Part shown: positions 25,937 through 34,602 of the stretch, piece by piece
Layout: each line of letters opens with the position of its first letter
Numbering within the stretch: position 1 is the stretch's first letter
Source of the DNA: CBDDIP01 sp965229005
GTDB taxonomy: Bacteria > Actinomycetota > Acidimicrobiia > Acidimicrobiales > Ilumatobacteraceae
Reading direction: 5' to 3'
NCBI GenBank assembly: GCA_965229005.1
Contig: CBDDIP010000002.1
Span: 124,001-188,000, forward strand
Length of the DNA stretch: 64,000 nucleotides
Program-made: the position numbers and the translations under genes
Notes under the pieces: generated by a model
Seen by the model: only the letters and a program-made list of their open reading frames with translations
The model's database searches: none
Told to the model about the DNA's origin: nothing

Positions 25937-26398
25937 TCACTCGGACGCGTCGCCGGCGCACGCATCGAGCCCCAGGGCCGCGGCGCGCTGATCGGCGTCG
26001 GCGAACGGGTCCGAGTCGTCGAGCCAGAAGCCGGCGCCTTGTTCCTTCACGGTGCTCTCGGCGGTGCGCACGGCGGCGAGCATCGCATCGACGTCGTCCG
26101 AGATCGAATCCGGCGGCTGCAGAGCGGCGAGGTCGTCGATCTCCTTGTGCAGCACCGTGAGCAGTCCGTCAGTGGCGGTCTGGCGCTCGGCCTCGGTGGC
26201 GGAGTCGAGCTTCGGGAAGATGGCCTCGAAGATCGGCCGCAGCTCACCCTCGGCCGCGGTGCACACGGCGTTTGCCTTGTCGCGGTACTGGGCCTCGGTG
26301 AGCTGGCTCTTCTTCGCGTCGGAGCCACAGGCAGCGCCGGTGGCCACGAGGAGGATGCAGGCCGGAGCGAGCCGGCGGAGGGAGTGGTGCTTCGTCAT
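25937..26398 (-). CDS. Small lipoprotein
   Basis: A 153-aa protein with a signal peptide and lipobox TGAAC, so it is lipid-anchored outside the membrane. The mature part is helical and charged (LTEAQYRDKANAVCTAAEGEL), similar to small actinobacterial lipoproteins of unknown role. It lies 25 bases upstream of the kinase start on the same strand and may be the sensor's extracellular partner. Confidence 0.65.
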   Translation of the reverse strand: MTKHHSLRRLAPACILLVATGAACGSDAKKSQLTEAQYRDKANAVCTAAEGELRPIFEAIFPKLDSATEAERQTATDGLLTVLHKEIDDLAALQPPDSISDDVDAMLAAVRTAESTVKEQGAGFWLDDSDPFADADQRAAALGLDACAGDASE

Positions 26399-26484
26399 GC
26401 GATCACCATGCACGCGGAGCGTTCCCGGGTGGAAGGGGGCGGGTTCCCGACGGTCTCGGGAGATCTGTGCCGCTCGCTGCAGGC

Positions 26485-27294
26485 TCAGGCGGTTGCGACG
26501 GCGACGGGATGGTCGTCGTGCCACCGAAGCGCGCCGGGCGACGGCCAGAGCGGACCGATGATCACGCGGGACGGGTCGGAGGTGATGGACGTCAGCCACT
26601 GCCACGCGGCATCGGGTTCGAAGTGCTGCGCCGGGCACGGGCCCGTGGCCAGGTGCAGCGGCGTGACGGCGAGGTGGCCGACGAACGTCGCCGCGTCACC
26701 GACGTGGAAGGCGCAGTGACCGACGTTGTGCATGCCGGTCCATTCGGCGGTCACGCCAGGTGCCAGTCGCTCGCCGTCGCTGAACGTGTCCACCAGCCCG
26801 CCGTCGATGAGGGCTCGGAACGCGGTCGCGAGCTCACCATCGGGTGGAGGCTCGTCGAACGACTGCAGCGCACGTTCGCTCATCAGCAGGCGGGCGTACG
26901 GGAAGAACGGCCGCCATCCATCGTCGTCACGCACTGCGCTCAGACCGACGGACTCGATGTGCGACAGGAGCACGGTGTCGATCGACTCGATCGGGATGCC
27001 CGCCGCCGAGAACGCTGCGGCGTACGCCGCCTGGTGAGCACCGGTGCTGTCCGGGTCGTGGAGGATCTCGTCGATGTTGCCGCTCGGGTCGACGGCGATG
27101 TGTCGACCGGCCGTGCTGATCACCCACACGCAACTCGCCGCGCGGACCTGGCCGTCCTCGGCCCACGTCGGCGATCCCCACGGCACCGCACGAACCTCGT
27201 CGGGGGTGAGGCCCACCGCATCCGGATCGATCGCCGCATCGACGTAGAGCACGCGTGTGAGGCGAACGCCGCCGAGCTCGATCACTGTCGTCAT
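26485..27294 (-). CDS. MBL-fold hydrolase-like protein with degenerate metal motif
   Basis: A 269-aa protein with the strand-helix layout of the metallo-beta-lactamase fold: IDTVLLSHIESVG (about 104-116), MHNVGHCAFHVG (about 188-199) and VGHLAVTPLH (about 205-214). The first motif should be HxHxDH but reads SHIESVG, so most zinc ligands are gone, while the later His positions remain. It may bind one metal or be a non-hydrolytic relative. GAGG upstream supports ATG at 27294 over the GTG nine bases before. Confidence 0.65.
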   Translation of the reverse strand: MTTVIELGGVRLTRVLYVDAAIDPDAVGLTPDEVRAVPWGSPTWAEDGQVRAASCVWVISTAGRHIAVDPSGNIDEILHDPDSTGAHQAAYAAAFSAAGIPIESIDTVLLSHIESVGLSAVRDDDGWRPFFPYARLLMSERALQSFDEPPPDGELATAFRALIDGGLVDTFSDGERLAPGVTAEWTGMHNVGHCAFHVGDAATFVGHLAVTPLHLATGPCPAQHFEPDAAWQWLTSITSDPSRVIIGPLWPSPGALRWHDDHPVAVATA

Positions 27295-27344
27295 GCGCGT
27301 CACCTCACCACAAGATCAGTGGCGACGCCAGCGAATAGGGCGAG

Positions 27345-27764
27345 TCAGCGAGTGACGGGGAGCTTGCGGGCGAGGGTCGGGATGATGATCGCCGCGGCGA
27401 GCAGATGGGTCGCCACGAGCACGACCTTGGTGGCCGCGTCGTCAGGCGAAGCGATCGCTGGGATGAGCGACAGTCCGGTGGCGATGGTGGTGACGACGAG
27501 GAACCGCCTGCGGTGGCGAAGGAGTCGGGCCAGGACGACGCCGAGCGCGGCAGCGACGAGCGTCCACCACGCGAACGCGGCGATCGGAACCGCTTCACCC
27601 TTGATCTCCAGGCTGACATCGGCAGCGCTCGCGATCCCCGCCACGACGGTCGTGCCGACAGCGGCGATCGCTCCCGCGAGCGCACCGCGTCGAGCGAGCC
27701 AGCCGGTGCGGTGGTCCGTCGGCGCGACCGGTGCGTCCCGAGTGACGTGTTGGTCAGTGCTCAT
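27345..27764 (-). CDS. DUF6069-family membrane protein
   Basis: A 139-aa protein with four membrane segments (about 22-43, 57-76, 85-105 and 112-130) and the family words KGEAVPIAAFAWWTLV and HLLAAAIIIP. Function unknown. It starts in an ATGA overlap with the SRPBCC gene and is the third gene of the ArsR operon. Its stop lies 50 bases before the MBL-fold gene, which is on the same strand. Confidence 0.75.
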   Translation of the reverse strand: MSTDQHVTRDAPVAPTDHRTGWLARRGALAGAIAAVGTTVVAGIASAADVSLEIKGEAVPIAAFAWWTLVAAALGVVLARLLRHRRRFLVVTTIATGLSLIPAIASPDDAATKVVLVATHLLAAAIIIPTLARKLPVTR

Positions 27765-28294
27765 CGAGCGATCGCCCCGGTCAGGTGCGTGGCGAGGTTG
27801 TCGAGCATCTCGCCCCAGCCGTTGACCATCTCGGCGAAGAACTCGTGCTCCCAATCCGCGCCGCTGCCGTACGAGCTCGACACGACGCGGATCACGGTGC
27901 TGCCGCCCGACGCAGCCTCGATGAGGAACTCGGTCGCCAGCGGCGTGATCGACGGCAGGTCGTCGTACACCTGCGACAGCGGTACACCGATCGTGGCGAA
28001 CCACGTCGCCATGTCGGGCGCGATGTCCTCGATGTTCGCCGCGAGCGGCCACGGCTCGTCGTAGGCGAATCGCTGGTTCGGCGCGTAGGCGGTGACGACA
28101 CCGGTCAACCGGGAGTCGCCGAGATCGAACGACACCTCACCACCGATCCGCGGGTCGAGGCGGGTCGGCACCATCCACGCCGAGATCCCCTCGGCAGTGG
28201 CGATGGCGTCCCACACCTGTTCCGGTGTCGCAGCCACCTCGTAGGTGCGCTCCATCCGGTGCTCGACGCGGTTGGGTTCGTTGGACGTGGTCAT
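27761..28294 (-). CDS. SRPBCC (AHSA1/START-like) protein
   Basis: A 177-aa ligand-binding fold: RTYEVAATPEQVWDAIATAEGISAWMVPT (about 15-43) is the standard opening of polyketide cyclase/AHSA1 proteins, followed by FDLGD and GVVTAYAPNQRFAYDE. It probably binds a hydrophobic small molecule. Coupled on both sides by ATGA overlaps to the ArsR regulator and the DUF6069 gene. ArsR plus AHSA1 pairs are common and are usually autoregulated. Confidence 0.85.
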   Translation of the reverse strand: MTTSNEPNRVEHRMERTYEVAATPEQVWDAIATAEGISAWMVPTRLDPRIGGEVSFDLGDSRLTGVVTAYAPNQRFAYDEPWPLAANIEDIAPDMATWFATIGVPLSQVYDDLPSITPLATEFLIEAASGGSTVIRVVSSSYGSGADWEHEFFAEMVNGWGEMLDNLATHLTGAIAR

Positions 28295-28869
28295 GCGTGC
28301 TCCTCGGGTCGGGGGTAGGACGAGATGGTGAGACGATGCGGACGCCCGTCGTCGTGGTGGTAGCGAGCGACGAGTGCGGCGATCGCGGATTGCAGATCGG
28401 CAGCGAACGCGGTGCGATCGTCGGCCGACTGGAAACCGATCACCGTGTCGACGGTGAGGGTCGGCAGACGTGTGCCGGTCGCTGCCACGCTGCCGGCGAT
28501 CGCACCGACCTCGGAGACGGCCCGCGCGTTCACGGTGATCAGGTAGTCGGCGGAGAGCCGATCGGCCACGGTGTTCGGATCGATGGCAGCGCCGTGCACC
28601 ACGTGCGGTGACACCACGAGGTGGCGCGCTGACCGCTGCACCACCCGTTCGGTGATGCCACCCCACGAGCGCTCCTCGGCCAGTTCGACCAGCCCGTGGG
28701 CCTCCAGCGCCTTCAGGTGGTAGTTGACCTTCTGACGGGTCAGCCCGACCGCCGCGGCCACGGTCGTCGCCGACCCCGGCTCGGTCAGCGCGTCCAGGAT
28801 CGAGGCCCGGATCGGATCCAGCGCCACCTCCACGGCGGCTGCATCGGCCAGCACTCGAACGTCGTCCAT
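28291..28869 (-). CDS. ArsR-type transcriptional repressor
   Basis: A 192-aa regulator with a winged helix at the N-terminus (LDPIRASILDALTEPGSATTVAAAVGLTRQKVNYHLKALE region, about 20-66) and a C-terminal alpha/beta domain of about 110 residues that may sense a ligand. There is no Cys pair for metal binding, so it is probably not a metal sensor. First gene of the operon; a perfect inverted repeat lies 13 bases upstream of its start and should be its operator. Start MDDVRV is preferred over an earlier in-frame start that would run into the repeat. Confidence 0.85.
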   Translation of the reverse strand: MDDVRVLADAAAVEVALDPIRASILDALTEPGSATTVAAAVGLTRQKVNYHLKALEAHGLVELAEERSWGGITERVVQRSARHLVVSPHVVHGAAIDPNTVADRLSADYLITVNARAVSEVGAIAGSVAATGTRLPTLTVDTVIGFQSADDRTAFAADLQSAIAALVARYHHDDGRPHRLTISSYPRPEEHA

Positions 28870-28882
28870 GGACCACACGGTA

Positions 28883-28910
28883 CGCCTTGACAATAAATCT
28901 TGTCAAGGCG
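28883..28910. promoter_or_regulatory. Perfect inverted repeat, ArsR operator
   Basis: Arms cgccttgacaa and ttgtcaaggcg (11 bp each) flank taaatc. On the minus strand it contains TTGACA, which could be the -35 box of the ArsR operon, so repressor binding would block RNA polymerase. It also abuts the stop of the DHFR-like gene, but no T run follows, so a terminator role is less likely. Confidence 0.7.
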
Positions 28911-29450
28911 CTATCGAACGACGCGGTACTCCACGAGCAGCTTGCCGGTCGGCGACGTCGCGCTCCGGATCGTCTCCAGGCGCTGAGTGGGCAGGGCGTC
29001 GAGCAAGCGACGGCCGCTGCCGGCGATCGCCGGGATGACCACCAACTTGAGCTCGTCGACGAGCCCGGCCGCCAGCAGCGTCTGCGCGACCGAGATGCTG
29101 GCGTGCACGGCGATGTCGCCGCCGGGCTGCTCGCGCAGCTCACGCACGAACTCGATCAGGTTGCCGTCGATGATGCTCGCGTTCGTCCACTGGTGATCGA
29201 GCGGGGTCGAGGTGGCGACGAACTTGGCGACCGAGTTGATGAAGGTCGCGTACGGCTCGATGGTGCTCGTCGGCCAGAACTCAACCCACTCGTCGTAGCT
29301 GCGTCGTCCGAGGATGACGGCGTCCTGCGCGCCGAGCGCCTCGGCCATGAACGCGTCCATCACGTCGTCGTCCCATTCGGTGAGGAACGTGTCGGGGCCC
29401 TCGACGACACCGTCGAGGGAAACGAAGTACGACACGACGACCTTGCGCAT
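28911..29450 (-). CDS. Dihydrofolate reductase-family protein (RibD C-terminal like)
   Basis: A 179-aa protein: MRKVVVSYFVSLDGVVEGP opens the family, LGRRSYDEWVEFWP (about 66-79) and the strand IAVHASISVAQTLLAAGLVDEL (about 131-152) complete the NADPH-binding fold. Such proteins reduce pteridine- or pyrimidine-like substrates; true folate reductase activity is unlikely. The upstream Met is rejected because the first 19 residues are not protein-like. Confidence 0.8.
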   Translation of the reverse strand: MRKVVVSYFVSLDGVVEGPDTFLTEWDDDVMDAFMAEALGAQDAVILGRRSYDEWVEFWPTSTIEPYATFINSVAKFVATSTPLDHQWTNASIIDGNLIEFVRELREQPGGDIAVHASISVAQTLLAAGLVDELKLVVIPAIAGSGRRLLDALPTQRLETIRSATSPTGKLLVEYRVVR

Positions 29451-29503
29451 GATCACGACCTCCGGGTGTTGGTTGGTGGGTAGACGTGCTGGACCTCGGC
29501 CAC

Positions 29504-30418
29504 TCATCGGCGAGTGACGGCGAGCAGACGATCGACGCGGTCGGCCGCATCCTCCACCGCTCGCCAGTCCTCCGTGAACGCCAGGTACTGGAGGCTGCCG
29601 AGTGCGATGTGCAGCTCGTACAACGGAACCAGCCGCTCGATGTCGTCGTCAGGGAAGTGCGCACGTGCGAGACGAAGCACGTGCTGACGATCGATGGCAG
29701 GGAACCACGGGATGCAGAACGTCATCCACGCCACGTCGTAGAGCGGATCGCCGGCCAGCGCGTTCCCCCAGTCGAAGACGGCGGTGATCTCGTCGGTGGG
29801 ACCGACGAGGTGGTTGAGCAGCAGATCGGCGTGTGCGAGACCGCGCACGTCTGGGAGGTCCGACGCTCCCGCCTGCAGTGCATCGCAACCGAGTCGGAAC
29901 GATTCCGTCGCGTGTGCGTGTGACGAGATCTTGCGCCGCCAGCCGACCAGTCGAAGCTCGTCGCGGTCCGCTAACCCGCACAGGAACTCCGACCACGTGG
30001 CGCCAGGGGCGTCACCGTTCGACGCCTGCCAGATCCCGAAACCGCTACCGGGAAGGGTCACCCGGCGCATCGACGCGAGCACGTCGAAGAGACGCTCGGT
30101 CACATCACGAACTCGCGACATGTCGAGGTCGGCCAGCTTCGTGCCGTGATGTCGCTGCGAGACGATGTAGTGGCGGTCGAACGCCTCACCGATAGCGAGC
30201 ACCTCCGGCACCGGCAGCCCGGGTTCGTGCCACGTCGCGGCGATCTGCTCCTTGGCGAAGTCCTCACGATGATCCCCGACCCGCAGCACCAGCTCGCGCC
30301 CGTCGGCTACGAAGGAGTGCGCGCTCGACCAGGCACCACCTTGCAGCTCGGACACGTCGCTCACCGGCCCGAAGCGCTCGGCGAGGAACAGGCCGATCTC
30401 GGCAAGGGTCGGGCTCAT
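29504..30418 (-). CDS. Aminoglycoside phosphotransferase-like kinase
   Basis: A 304-aa kinase-fold protein. The catalytic loop is GLAHADLLLNHLV (HxDxxxxN, about 205-214) and the metal Asp is in VFDWGNALAGDP (about 223-234). The N-lobe has LQGGAWSSAHSF and VLRVGD. Overall pattern is close to hygromycin B 4-O-kinase-like proteins, but the substrate cannot be read from sequence. AGGA lies 8 bases before the chosen ATG. Confidence 0.78.
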   Translation of the reverse strand: MSPTLAEIGLFLAERFGPVSDVSELQGGAWSSAHSFVADGRELVLRVGDHREDFAKEQIAATWHEPGLPVPEVLAIGEAFDRHYIVSQRHHGTKLADLDMSRVRDVTERLFDVLASMRRVTLPGSGFGIWQASNGDAPGATWSEFLCGLADRDELRLVGWRRKISSHAHATESFRLGCDALQAGASDLPDVRGLAHADLLLNHLVGPTDEITAVFDWGNALAGDPLYDVAWMTFCIPWFPAIDRQHVLRLARAHFPDDDIERLVPLYELHIALGSLQYLAFTEDWRAVEDAADRVDRLLAVTRR

Positions 30419-30469
30419 CGACACCATCCTGCACGAACAGCCCAGCAAAGCAGCCGGGTCAGCTCCCCG

Positions 30470-30829
30470 TCACGACACGCAGATGCAGAACGGGTGACCG
30501 GCGGGATCGAGGAAGACGCGGAAGGTCTTGCCCGGTTGGTGCTCTGCTCGGGTGGCGCCGAGCTCGAGGACCGCCTGCTCGCCGATGTCGAGATCGTCGA
30601 CCATCACATCGATGTGCACCTGTTGCGGGACGTCCTGGCCCGGCCACTGCGGCGGCCGGTACTCGGCCACGCGTTGGAAGCAGATGCACTGGTCACCGGC
30701 GGCGTTGCGGACCTCGCCCCACCCCTCGTCCGAGCTCTTCCGCCAGTCGAGCAGGGTGCCGTAGAACTCGGCGAGGCGGCCGGGGTCGTCGCAGTCGAGG
30801 ACGAACGAGGGGAAGCGTGCGATTGCCAT
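30470..30829 (-). CDS. VOC/glyoxalase-family protein
   Basis: A 119-aa single-repeat pair: FPSFVLDCDDPGRLAEFYGTLLDW (about 6-29) and HIDVMVDDLDIGEQAVLELGA (about 73-93), ending DPAGHPFCIC. This is the vicinal oxygen chelate fold used by glyoxalases, dioxygenases and resistance proteins. Metal ligands are not certain. Typical length for the subgroup found throughout actinobacteria. Confidence 0.8.
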   Translation of the reverse strand: MAIARFPSFVLDCDDPGRLAEFYGTLLDWRKSSDEGWGEVRNAAGDQCICFQRVAEYRPPQWPGQDVPQQVHIDVMVDDLDIGEQAVLELGATRAEHQPGKTFRVFLDPAGHPFCICVS

Positions 30830-30882
30830 GGGATGGACCGTACGCAAGGTTGCGGACAGGATCGGACCGGGTGATGCGTTGA

Positions 30883-31662
30883 TCAACCGGGTGGCTGGGC
30901 CGCCATCGCCATCGCGTCGGCGGCCGTCGCTCCGGGGAGGACCTCGGGGAAGCACCACGTCGCACCGGCAGCCTCCAGTGCCGCTGGATCGGGGTGCGTG
31001 CCGCCGACGAGCGCGACGTCGATCGATCGAGCAGTCAGATCGCCGGCGCGCAGTGCGGTGGTGATGTGCTCGGCCGTCCAGACCTCGGCGTCGACGAGTG
31101 CGAGCCCCTCCAACCCGTGTCGGCGCACCCGCCGCGGACCGGCGGTGAACGCAGCACGACCGGCGATCCACATCGGGACGCGAGGCTGTTGCACGCCGGC
31201 TGCCGTCGTCACCCTGCCGCCTGCTTCCGCGACGGACCCGCCGGCGAGCATCTGCTGGAGCAGACCGATCCCCGCATCGAGCGCCGCGGCGCGAGCGCGG
31301 TCGTCGACGGCCGGCTCGTCGAACAACGAGTACTCGCCGTAGCTGTCGACGCCGAGTCCGAGGCCGAGCACCATGCGACCTCCGGAGAGGCGATCGAGCG
31401 ACGTCGTCGCCTGCGCGACGAGCTGCGGCCGACGTCTCGGGAGGGCTGTCACCATCGTGCCGATCAGCACGCGATCGGTCGCGGCGGCGATCGCGGCAAG
31501 GGTCACGAACGGGTCGGCGAACGGGACCAGGGTTCGGTTCCAGAGGTGGTCCCAGACGAACACTCCGTCCCAACCGGCGGCCTCGGCAGCGACCGACACC
31601 TCGGCGATCAGCATCGGGTCGGCGAGGTCTCCGGACAACGAGATCGACAGGCCCCAACGCAC
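30883..31662 (-). CDS. Luciferase-like (LLM) flavin oxidoreductase
   Basis: A 259-aa TIM barrel starting at GTG. Family words are SLSGDLADP, GWDGVFVWDHLW (about 34-45), DRVLIGTMVTALPRRRP and GGRMVLGLGLGVDSYGEY (about 95-112). In actinobacteria most use F420. It is slightly shorter than the usual 280-340 residues, lacking part of the C-terminal helices. Divergent from the desaturase gene. Confidence 0.82.
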   Translation of the reverse strand: MRWGLSISLSGDLADPMLIAEVSVAAEAAGWDGVFVWDHLWNRTLVPFADPFVTLAAIAAATDRVLIGTMVTALPRRRPQLVAQATTSLDRLSGGRMVLGLGLGVDSYGEYSLFDEPAVDDRARAAALDAGIGLLQQMLAGGSVAEAGGRVTTAAGVQQPRVPMWIAGRAAFTAGPRRVRRHGLEGLALVDAEVWTAEHITTALRAGDLTARSIDVALVGGTHPDPAALEAAGATWCFPEVLPGATAADAMAMAAQPPG

Positions 31663-31748
31663 GCGGTGACGGTACCAACCGTTGCTTCGCTTCTCCAGTG
31701 ACCAACGGCTCTACCCGCTCGTCTGCCTCGTGCTTACCGTGGATCGAG

Positions 31749-32810
31749 ATGAGCCCCGCAGCCCAGGCGAGCGTTCGCCCACGCGCCCAGACGTTGAACG
31801 ACGTGCGGGCGGTGATCCCCGACGCGTGTTACGAGCGATCGTTCGCTCGGGCGACGTCAGCACTGGCCCTCGGGGCAGTGCTGTACCTGGCGCCGGTGAT
31901 CGGGCTGGCGCTCACCGACCGGTGGTGGGTGCTGGCGTTGCTGTGGCCGCTGGCCGGGCTCGGCGTCGCCGGATTGTTCGTGCTCGGGCACGACGCGTCG
32001 CACGGCGCGCTCGTGGCGTCGCGACGCGCCAACCGCGTGATCGCCCAGGTGTGCATGGCCCCGAGCGCACACGTCGAGGCGGCGTGGGACCTCGGCCACA
32101 ATCGCATCCACCACGGCTACACGACTCGACAGGGGTTCGACTTCGTGTGGCAGCCGACGACGGTCGACGAGTACCGCGCCCTGACGCGACGTGGCCGGCT
32201 GCGGCACCGTTTGGAGTGGTCGTGCGTCGGCTCCGGTGCGTACTTCCTGCGTGTCGTCTGGTGGCAGAAGATGTGGCGGTTCAACGCTCCGGGCAAGCGC
32301 CACGACGCGATCGTGCGAGACAAGATCACGCTCGGATCCACGCTCCTGGCCGCGCTCGGCACGGCCGCTGCGGTGGGCGCAGTCGACGGCGGGTGGGCGA
32401 ACGCACTGTGGCTGCCGACGAAGCTGTTCGTCGTCCCCTTCCTGCTGTTCACACAGATCATCGGATGGACCGTGTACCTGCACCACGTCTCGCCCGACAT
32501 CCGGTGGTGGATGCGTCGCGACTGGACCCAGTTCAAGGGGCAGATGGAGTCGACCACCATCGTGCGCTTGCCTCGCGCGGTGAACCGGCTGTGGTTCCAC
32601 AACATCTTCGTGCACGTGCCCCACCACGTCGATGCACGCGTTCCGTTCCACCAGCTGCCTCGTGCGGCTGCCTGCATCGTCGCCGCCTATCCCGACACGG
32701 TGGCGATGTCACGTTGGTCGGCGCGCGGGTACGTGCGCACGACGCGCACGTGCAAGCTCTACGACTTCGAGGCCGGGCAATGGCTGCCGTACTCCGCGGC
32801 GCGTCGCTGA
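31749..32810 (+). CDS. Membrane fatty acid desaturase-like protein
   Basis: A 353-aa di-iron membrane enzyme. The three His boxes are HDASH (in LGHDASHG), HNRIHH and HVPHH, with hydrophobic segments at about 45-65, 68-88, 205-225 and 232-255. They place a double bond or hydroxyl on an acyl lipid or related chain. Start chosen at MSPAAQ; the earlier in-frame start adds a non-protein-like stretch. Substrate is unknown. Confidence 0.85.
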   Translation: MSPAAQASVRPRAQTLNDVRAVIPDACYERSFARATSALALGAVLYLAPVIGLALTDRWWVLALLWPLAGLGVAGLFVLGHDASHGALVASRRANRVIAQVCMAPSAHVEAAWDLGHNRIHHGYTTRQGFDFVWQPTTVDEYRALTRRGRLRHRLEWSCVGSGAYFLRVVWWQKMWRFNAPGKRHDAIVRDKITLGSTLLAALGTAAAVGAVDGGWANALWLPTKLFVVPFLLFTQIIGWTVYLHHVSPDIRWWMRRDWTQFKGQMESTTIVRLPRAVNRLWFHNIFVHVPHHVDARVPFHQLPRAAACIVAAYPDTVAMSRWSARGYVRTTRTCKLYDFEAGQWLPYSAARR

Positions 32811-32840
32811 CCGGGTTGGCATCAGCGATACCTTCGCGTG

Positions 32841-33215
32841 ATGACGACAAGTGATGCAGCACCGTCCGGAGCACCCGATGTGTACGTGGTGCTCGACGCG
32901 GTGGACGTCGATGTCATTGCCGCGTTCTGGGCCGCGGCGCTGCGCTATCGCCACGTCGATCGCCTCGAGCAGTACGCGGTGCTCGTGCCGATGGAGGGCG
33001 CTGCTGGCTCGGTGTTCCTCGTGCAGGGAGTGCCCGAGGGCAAGCAGGTGAAGAACCGCATGCACCTCGACCTGCACGTCGACGACCCGGCGGCGGAGGC
33101 CGCACGGCTGGTCGAGCTCGGCGCGACGCGGCTCGGTGAGGGGACGCTCGGCGACATCAGGTGGATCACGATGGCCGACCCGGAGGGCAACGAGTTCGAC
33201 ATCGGCCAGCGCTGA
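32841..33215 (+). CDS. VOC-family protein
   Basis: A 124-aa glyoxalase-like protein: VYVVLDAVDVDVIAAFWAAALRY at the start and HLDLHVDDPAAEAARLVELGA in the second half, closing DPEGNEFDIGQR. Members of this subgroup follow the same layout and their function is unknown. A GTG three bases upstream is an alternative start. It lies 30 bases after the desaturase gene and may be co-transcribed. Confidence 0.8.
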   Translation: MTTSDAAPSGAPDVYVVLDAVDVDVIAAFWAAALRYRHVDRLEQYAVLVPMEGAAGSVFLVQGVPEGKQVKNRMHLDLHVDDPAAEAARLVELGATRLGEGTLGDIRWITMADPEGNEFDIGQR

Positions 33216-33339
33216 CGCTGCTTGGGTTCGCGGTGGTCGGGATTCTTTGTGGTTGTTGAGCTGGGGAGACGTGATCGATCTCGATGGGCGTCGATGACCG
33301 TCCTTCGGGTGTGTCACACCGTGGTGGTTGGCTTGGGGC

Positions 33340-34560
33340 ATGGAGTTGCTCGATGCGCTGGGCGCGATCGAGACGGGGATCGCACGGTTGGAGGGCCTCG
33401 ATCTGCGCGCCCTCGACGCCAACGCGCTGCGGCCGGGGTGCTTGAAGTCGAAGCGCCTGATCGACCGGTTCCGGGCGGTGCAAGCACGGATGCTGGCGGA
33501 GGCCGACGCGTGTGGGGCGGCGATCGGGTCCGGGGCGCGTGACACCGCCGCCTGGTTGGCCGGCGAGACGAACACGTCGCTGGGTGACGCCAGATCACAG
33601 CTGCAGTTGGGCGACACCCTGACCGCCAACCCCGACCTCGCCGACGCGATCGCCAACGAAGAAGTGTCCGTCGGCGCAGTCGAGGCGATCCAACCAGTGC
33701 TCCGCGACCCCGACCTGCCGTCGAAGCAGACGGCTGCGGCGTTGTTGGATGATCTGAAGGGCGTCGGACCGCGTGAAGCACGTCGGTTGGCTGAGGCGCA
33801 CGCTGCCGCGCATCGCACCGCCGAGGACGCCGAACGTCGGCGAGCACGGTTGTACGAGCGGCGCTCGTTGACGTGGCGCGACAGCGGTGACGGGATGGTC
33901 GAGGGGCGACTGGTGTTGACACCGTTGGATGCGCGGGCGGTCCGCAACGCGATCACGCACATCATCGGGAAGCCATCGAAGACGGATGAACGGACCAGCG
34001 AACAACGCGCTGCGGATGCGTTGGTGGCGTTGTGTGACGCCTACGCGAAGGGCACGGTGACGGGTGGGTTGGAGAAGCCGACCGTGGTGATCGTACATCG
34101 CAAGGACACCGGCGCGACCGCGACGACGTTCGACGAGCAGATGACCGCAATGGAGTTCATCCAGATGTGCTGCGACGCCACCATCCACGACGCGTTGCAG
34201 GACGCCGAAGGAGAGATCCTCAACCTCGGACGTGCTGTCCGGACCGCGACGCGCGCCCAACGGCTGGCATTGGCCGTCCGAGATCTGCGATGTCGATGGC
34301 CCGGCTGCGAGATGCCACCCGGCTGGTGCGACGCACACCACATCATCGAATGGGACCCAGGCGGACTCACCGACCTCATCAACCTGGTGCTCTTCTGCAA
34401 ACACCACCACACCACCACGCACCTCCCCGGCTACTCGATCACCGGCAACGCCAAACGACTCATCATCACGTTGCCGGACGGGCGGGTGCTCATCTCGCGG
34501 CCACCACTCGCCAGCAGTGGCACGAACGCGGACACGCTGTTCGGACTGGAGGCCAGCTGA
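33340..34560 (+). CDS. DUF222/13E12-type HNH endonuclease
   Basis: A 406-aa protein with an N-terminal DUF222 helical domain (about 1-270) and a C-terminal HNH motif: CRWPGCEMPPGWCDAHHIIEW (Cys pair and catalytic His, about 326-346), then NLVLFCKHHH with the closing Cys and His (about 354-365). These genes are repeated many times in actinobacterial genomes and behave like mobile or repeat genes. This copy is full length and intact. Confidence 0.88.
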   Translation: MELLDALGAIETGIARLEGLDLRALDANALRPGCLKSKRLIDRFRAVQARMLAEADACGAAIGSGARDTAAWLAGETNTSLGDARSQLQLGDTLTANPDLADAIANEEVSVGAVEAIQPVLRDPDLPSKQTAAALLDDLKGVGPREARRLAEAHAAAHRTAEDAERRRARLYERRSLTWRDSGDGMVEGRLVLTPLDARAVRNAITHIIGKPSKTDERTSEQRAADALVALCDAYAKGTVTGGLEKPTVVIVHRKDTGATATTFDEQMTAMEFIQMCCDATIHDALQDAEGEILNLGRAVRTATRAQRLALAVRDLRCRWPGCEMPPGWCDAHHIIEWDPGGLTDLINLVLFCKHHHTTTHLPGYSITGNAKRLIITLPDGRVLISRPPLASSGTNADTLFGLEAS

Positions 34561-34602
34561 TACCAAGCGATCAACGGACAGCAACAGCCGAAGCAGCAGC
34601 GG

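Noticed and set aside
28883..28910. Rho-independent terminator of the DHFR-like gene.
   Set aside because: The hairpin has no T run on the relevant strand and lies immediately upstream of an ArsR gene, so an operator fits better.
33340..34560. The DUF222/HNH gene as a sign of a second prophage.
   Set aside because: This family is widespread in actinobacterial chromosomes as repeated stand-alone genes, and its neighbours are chromosomal.
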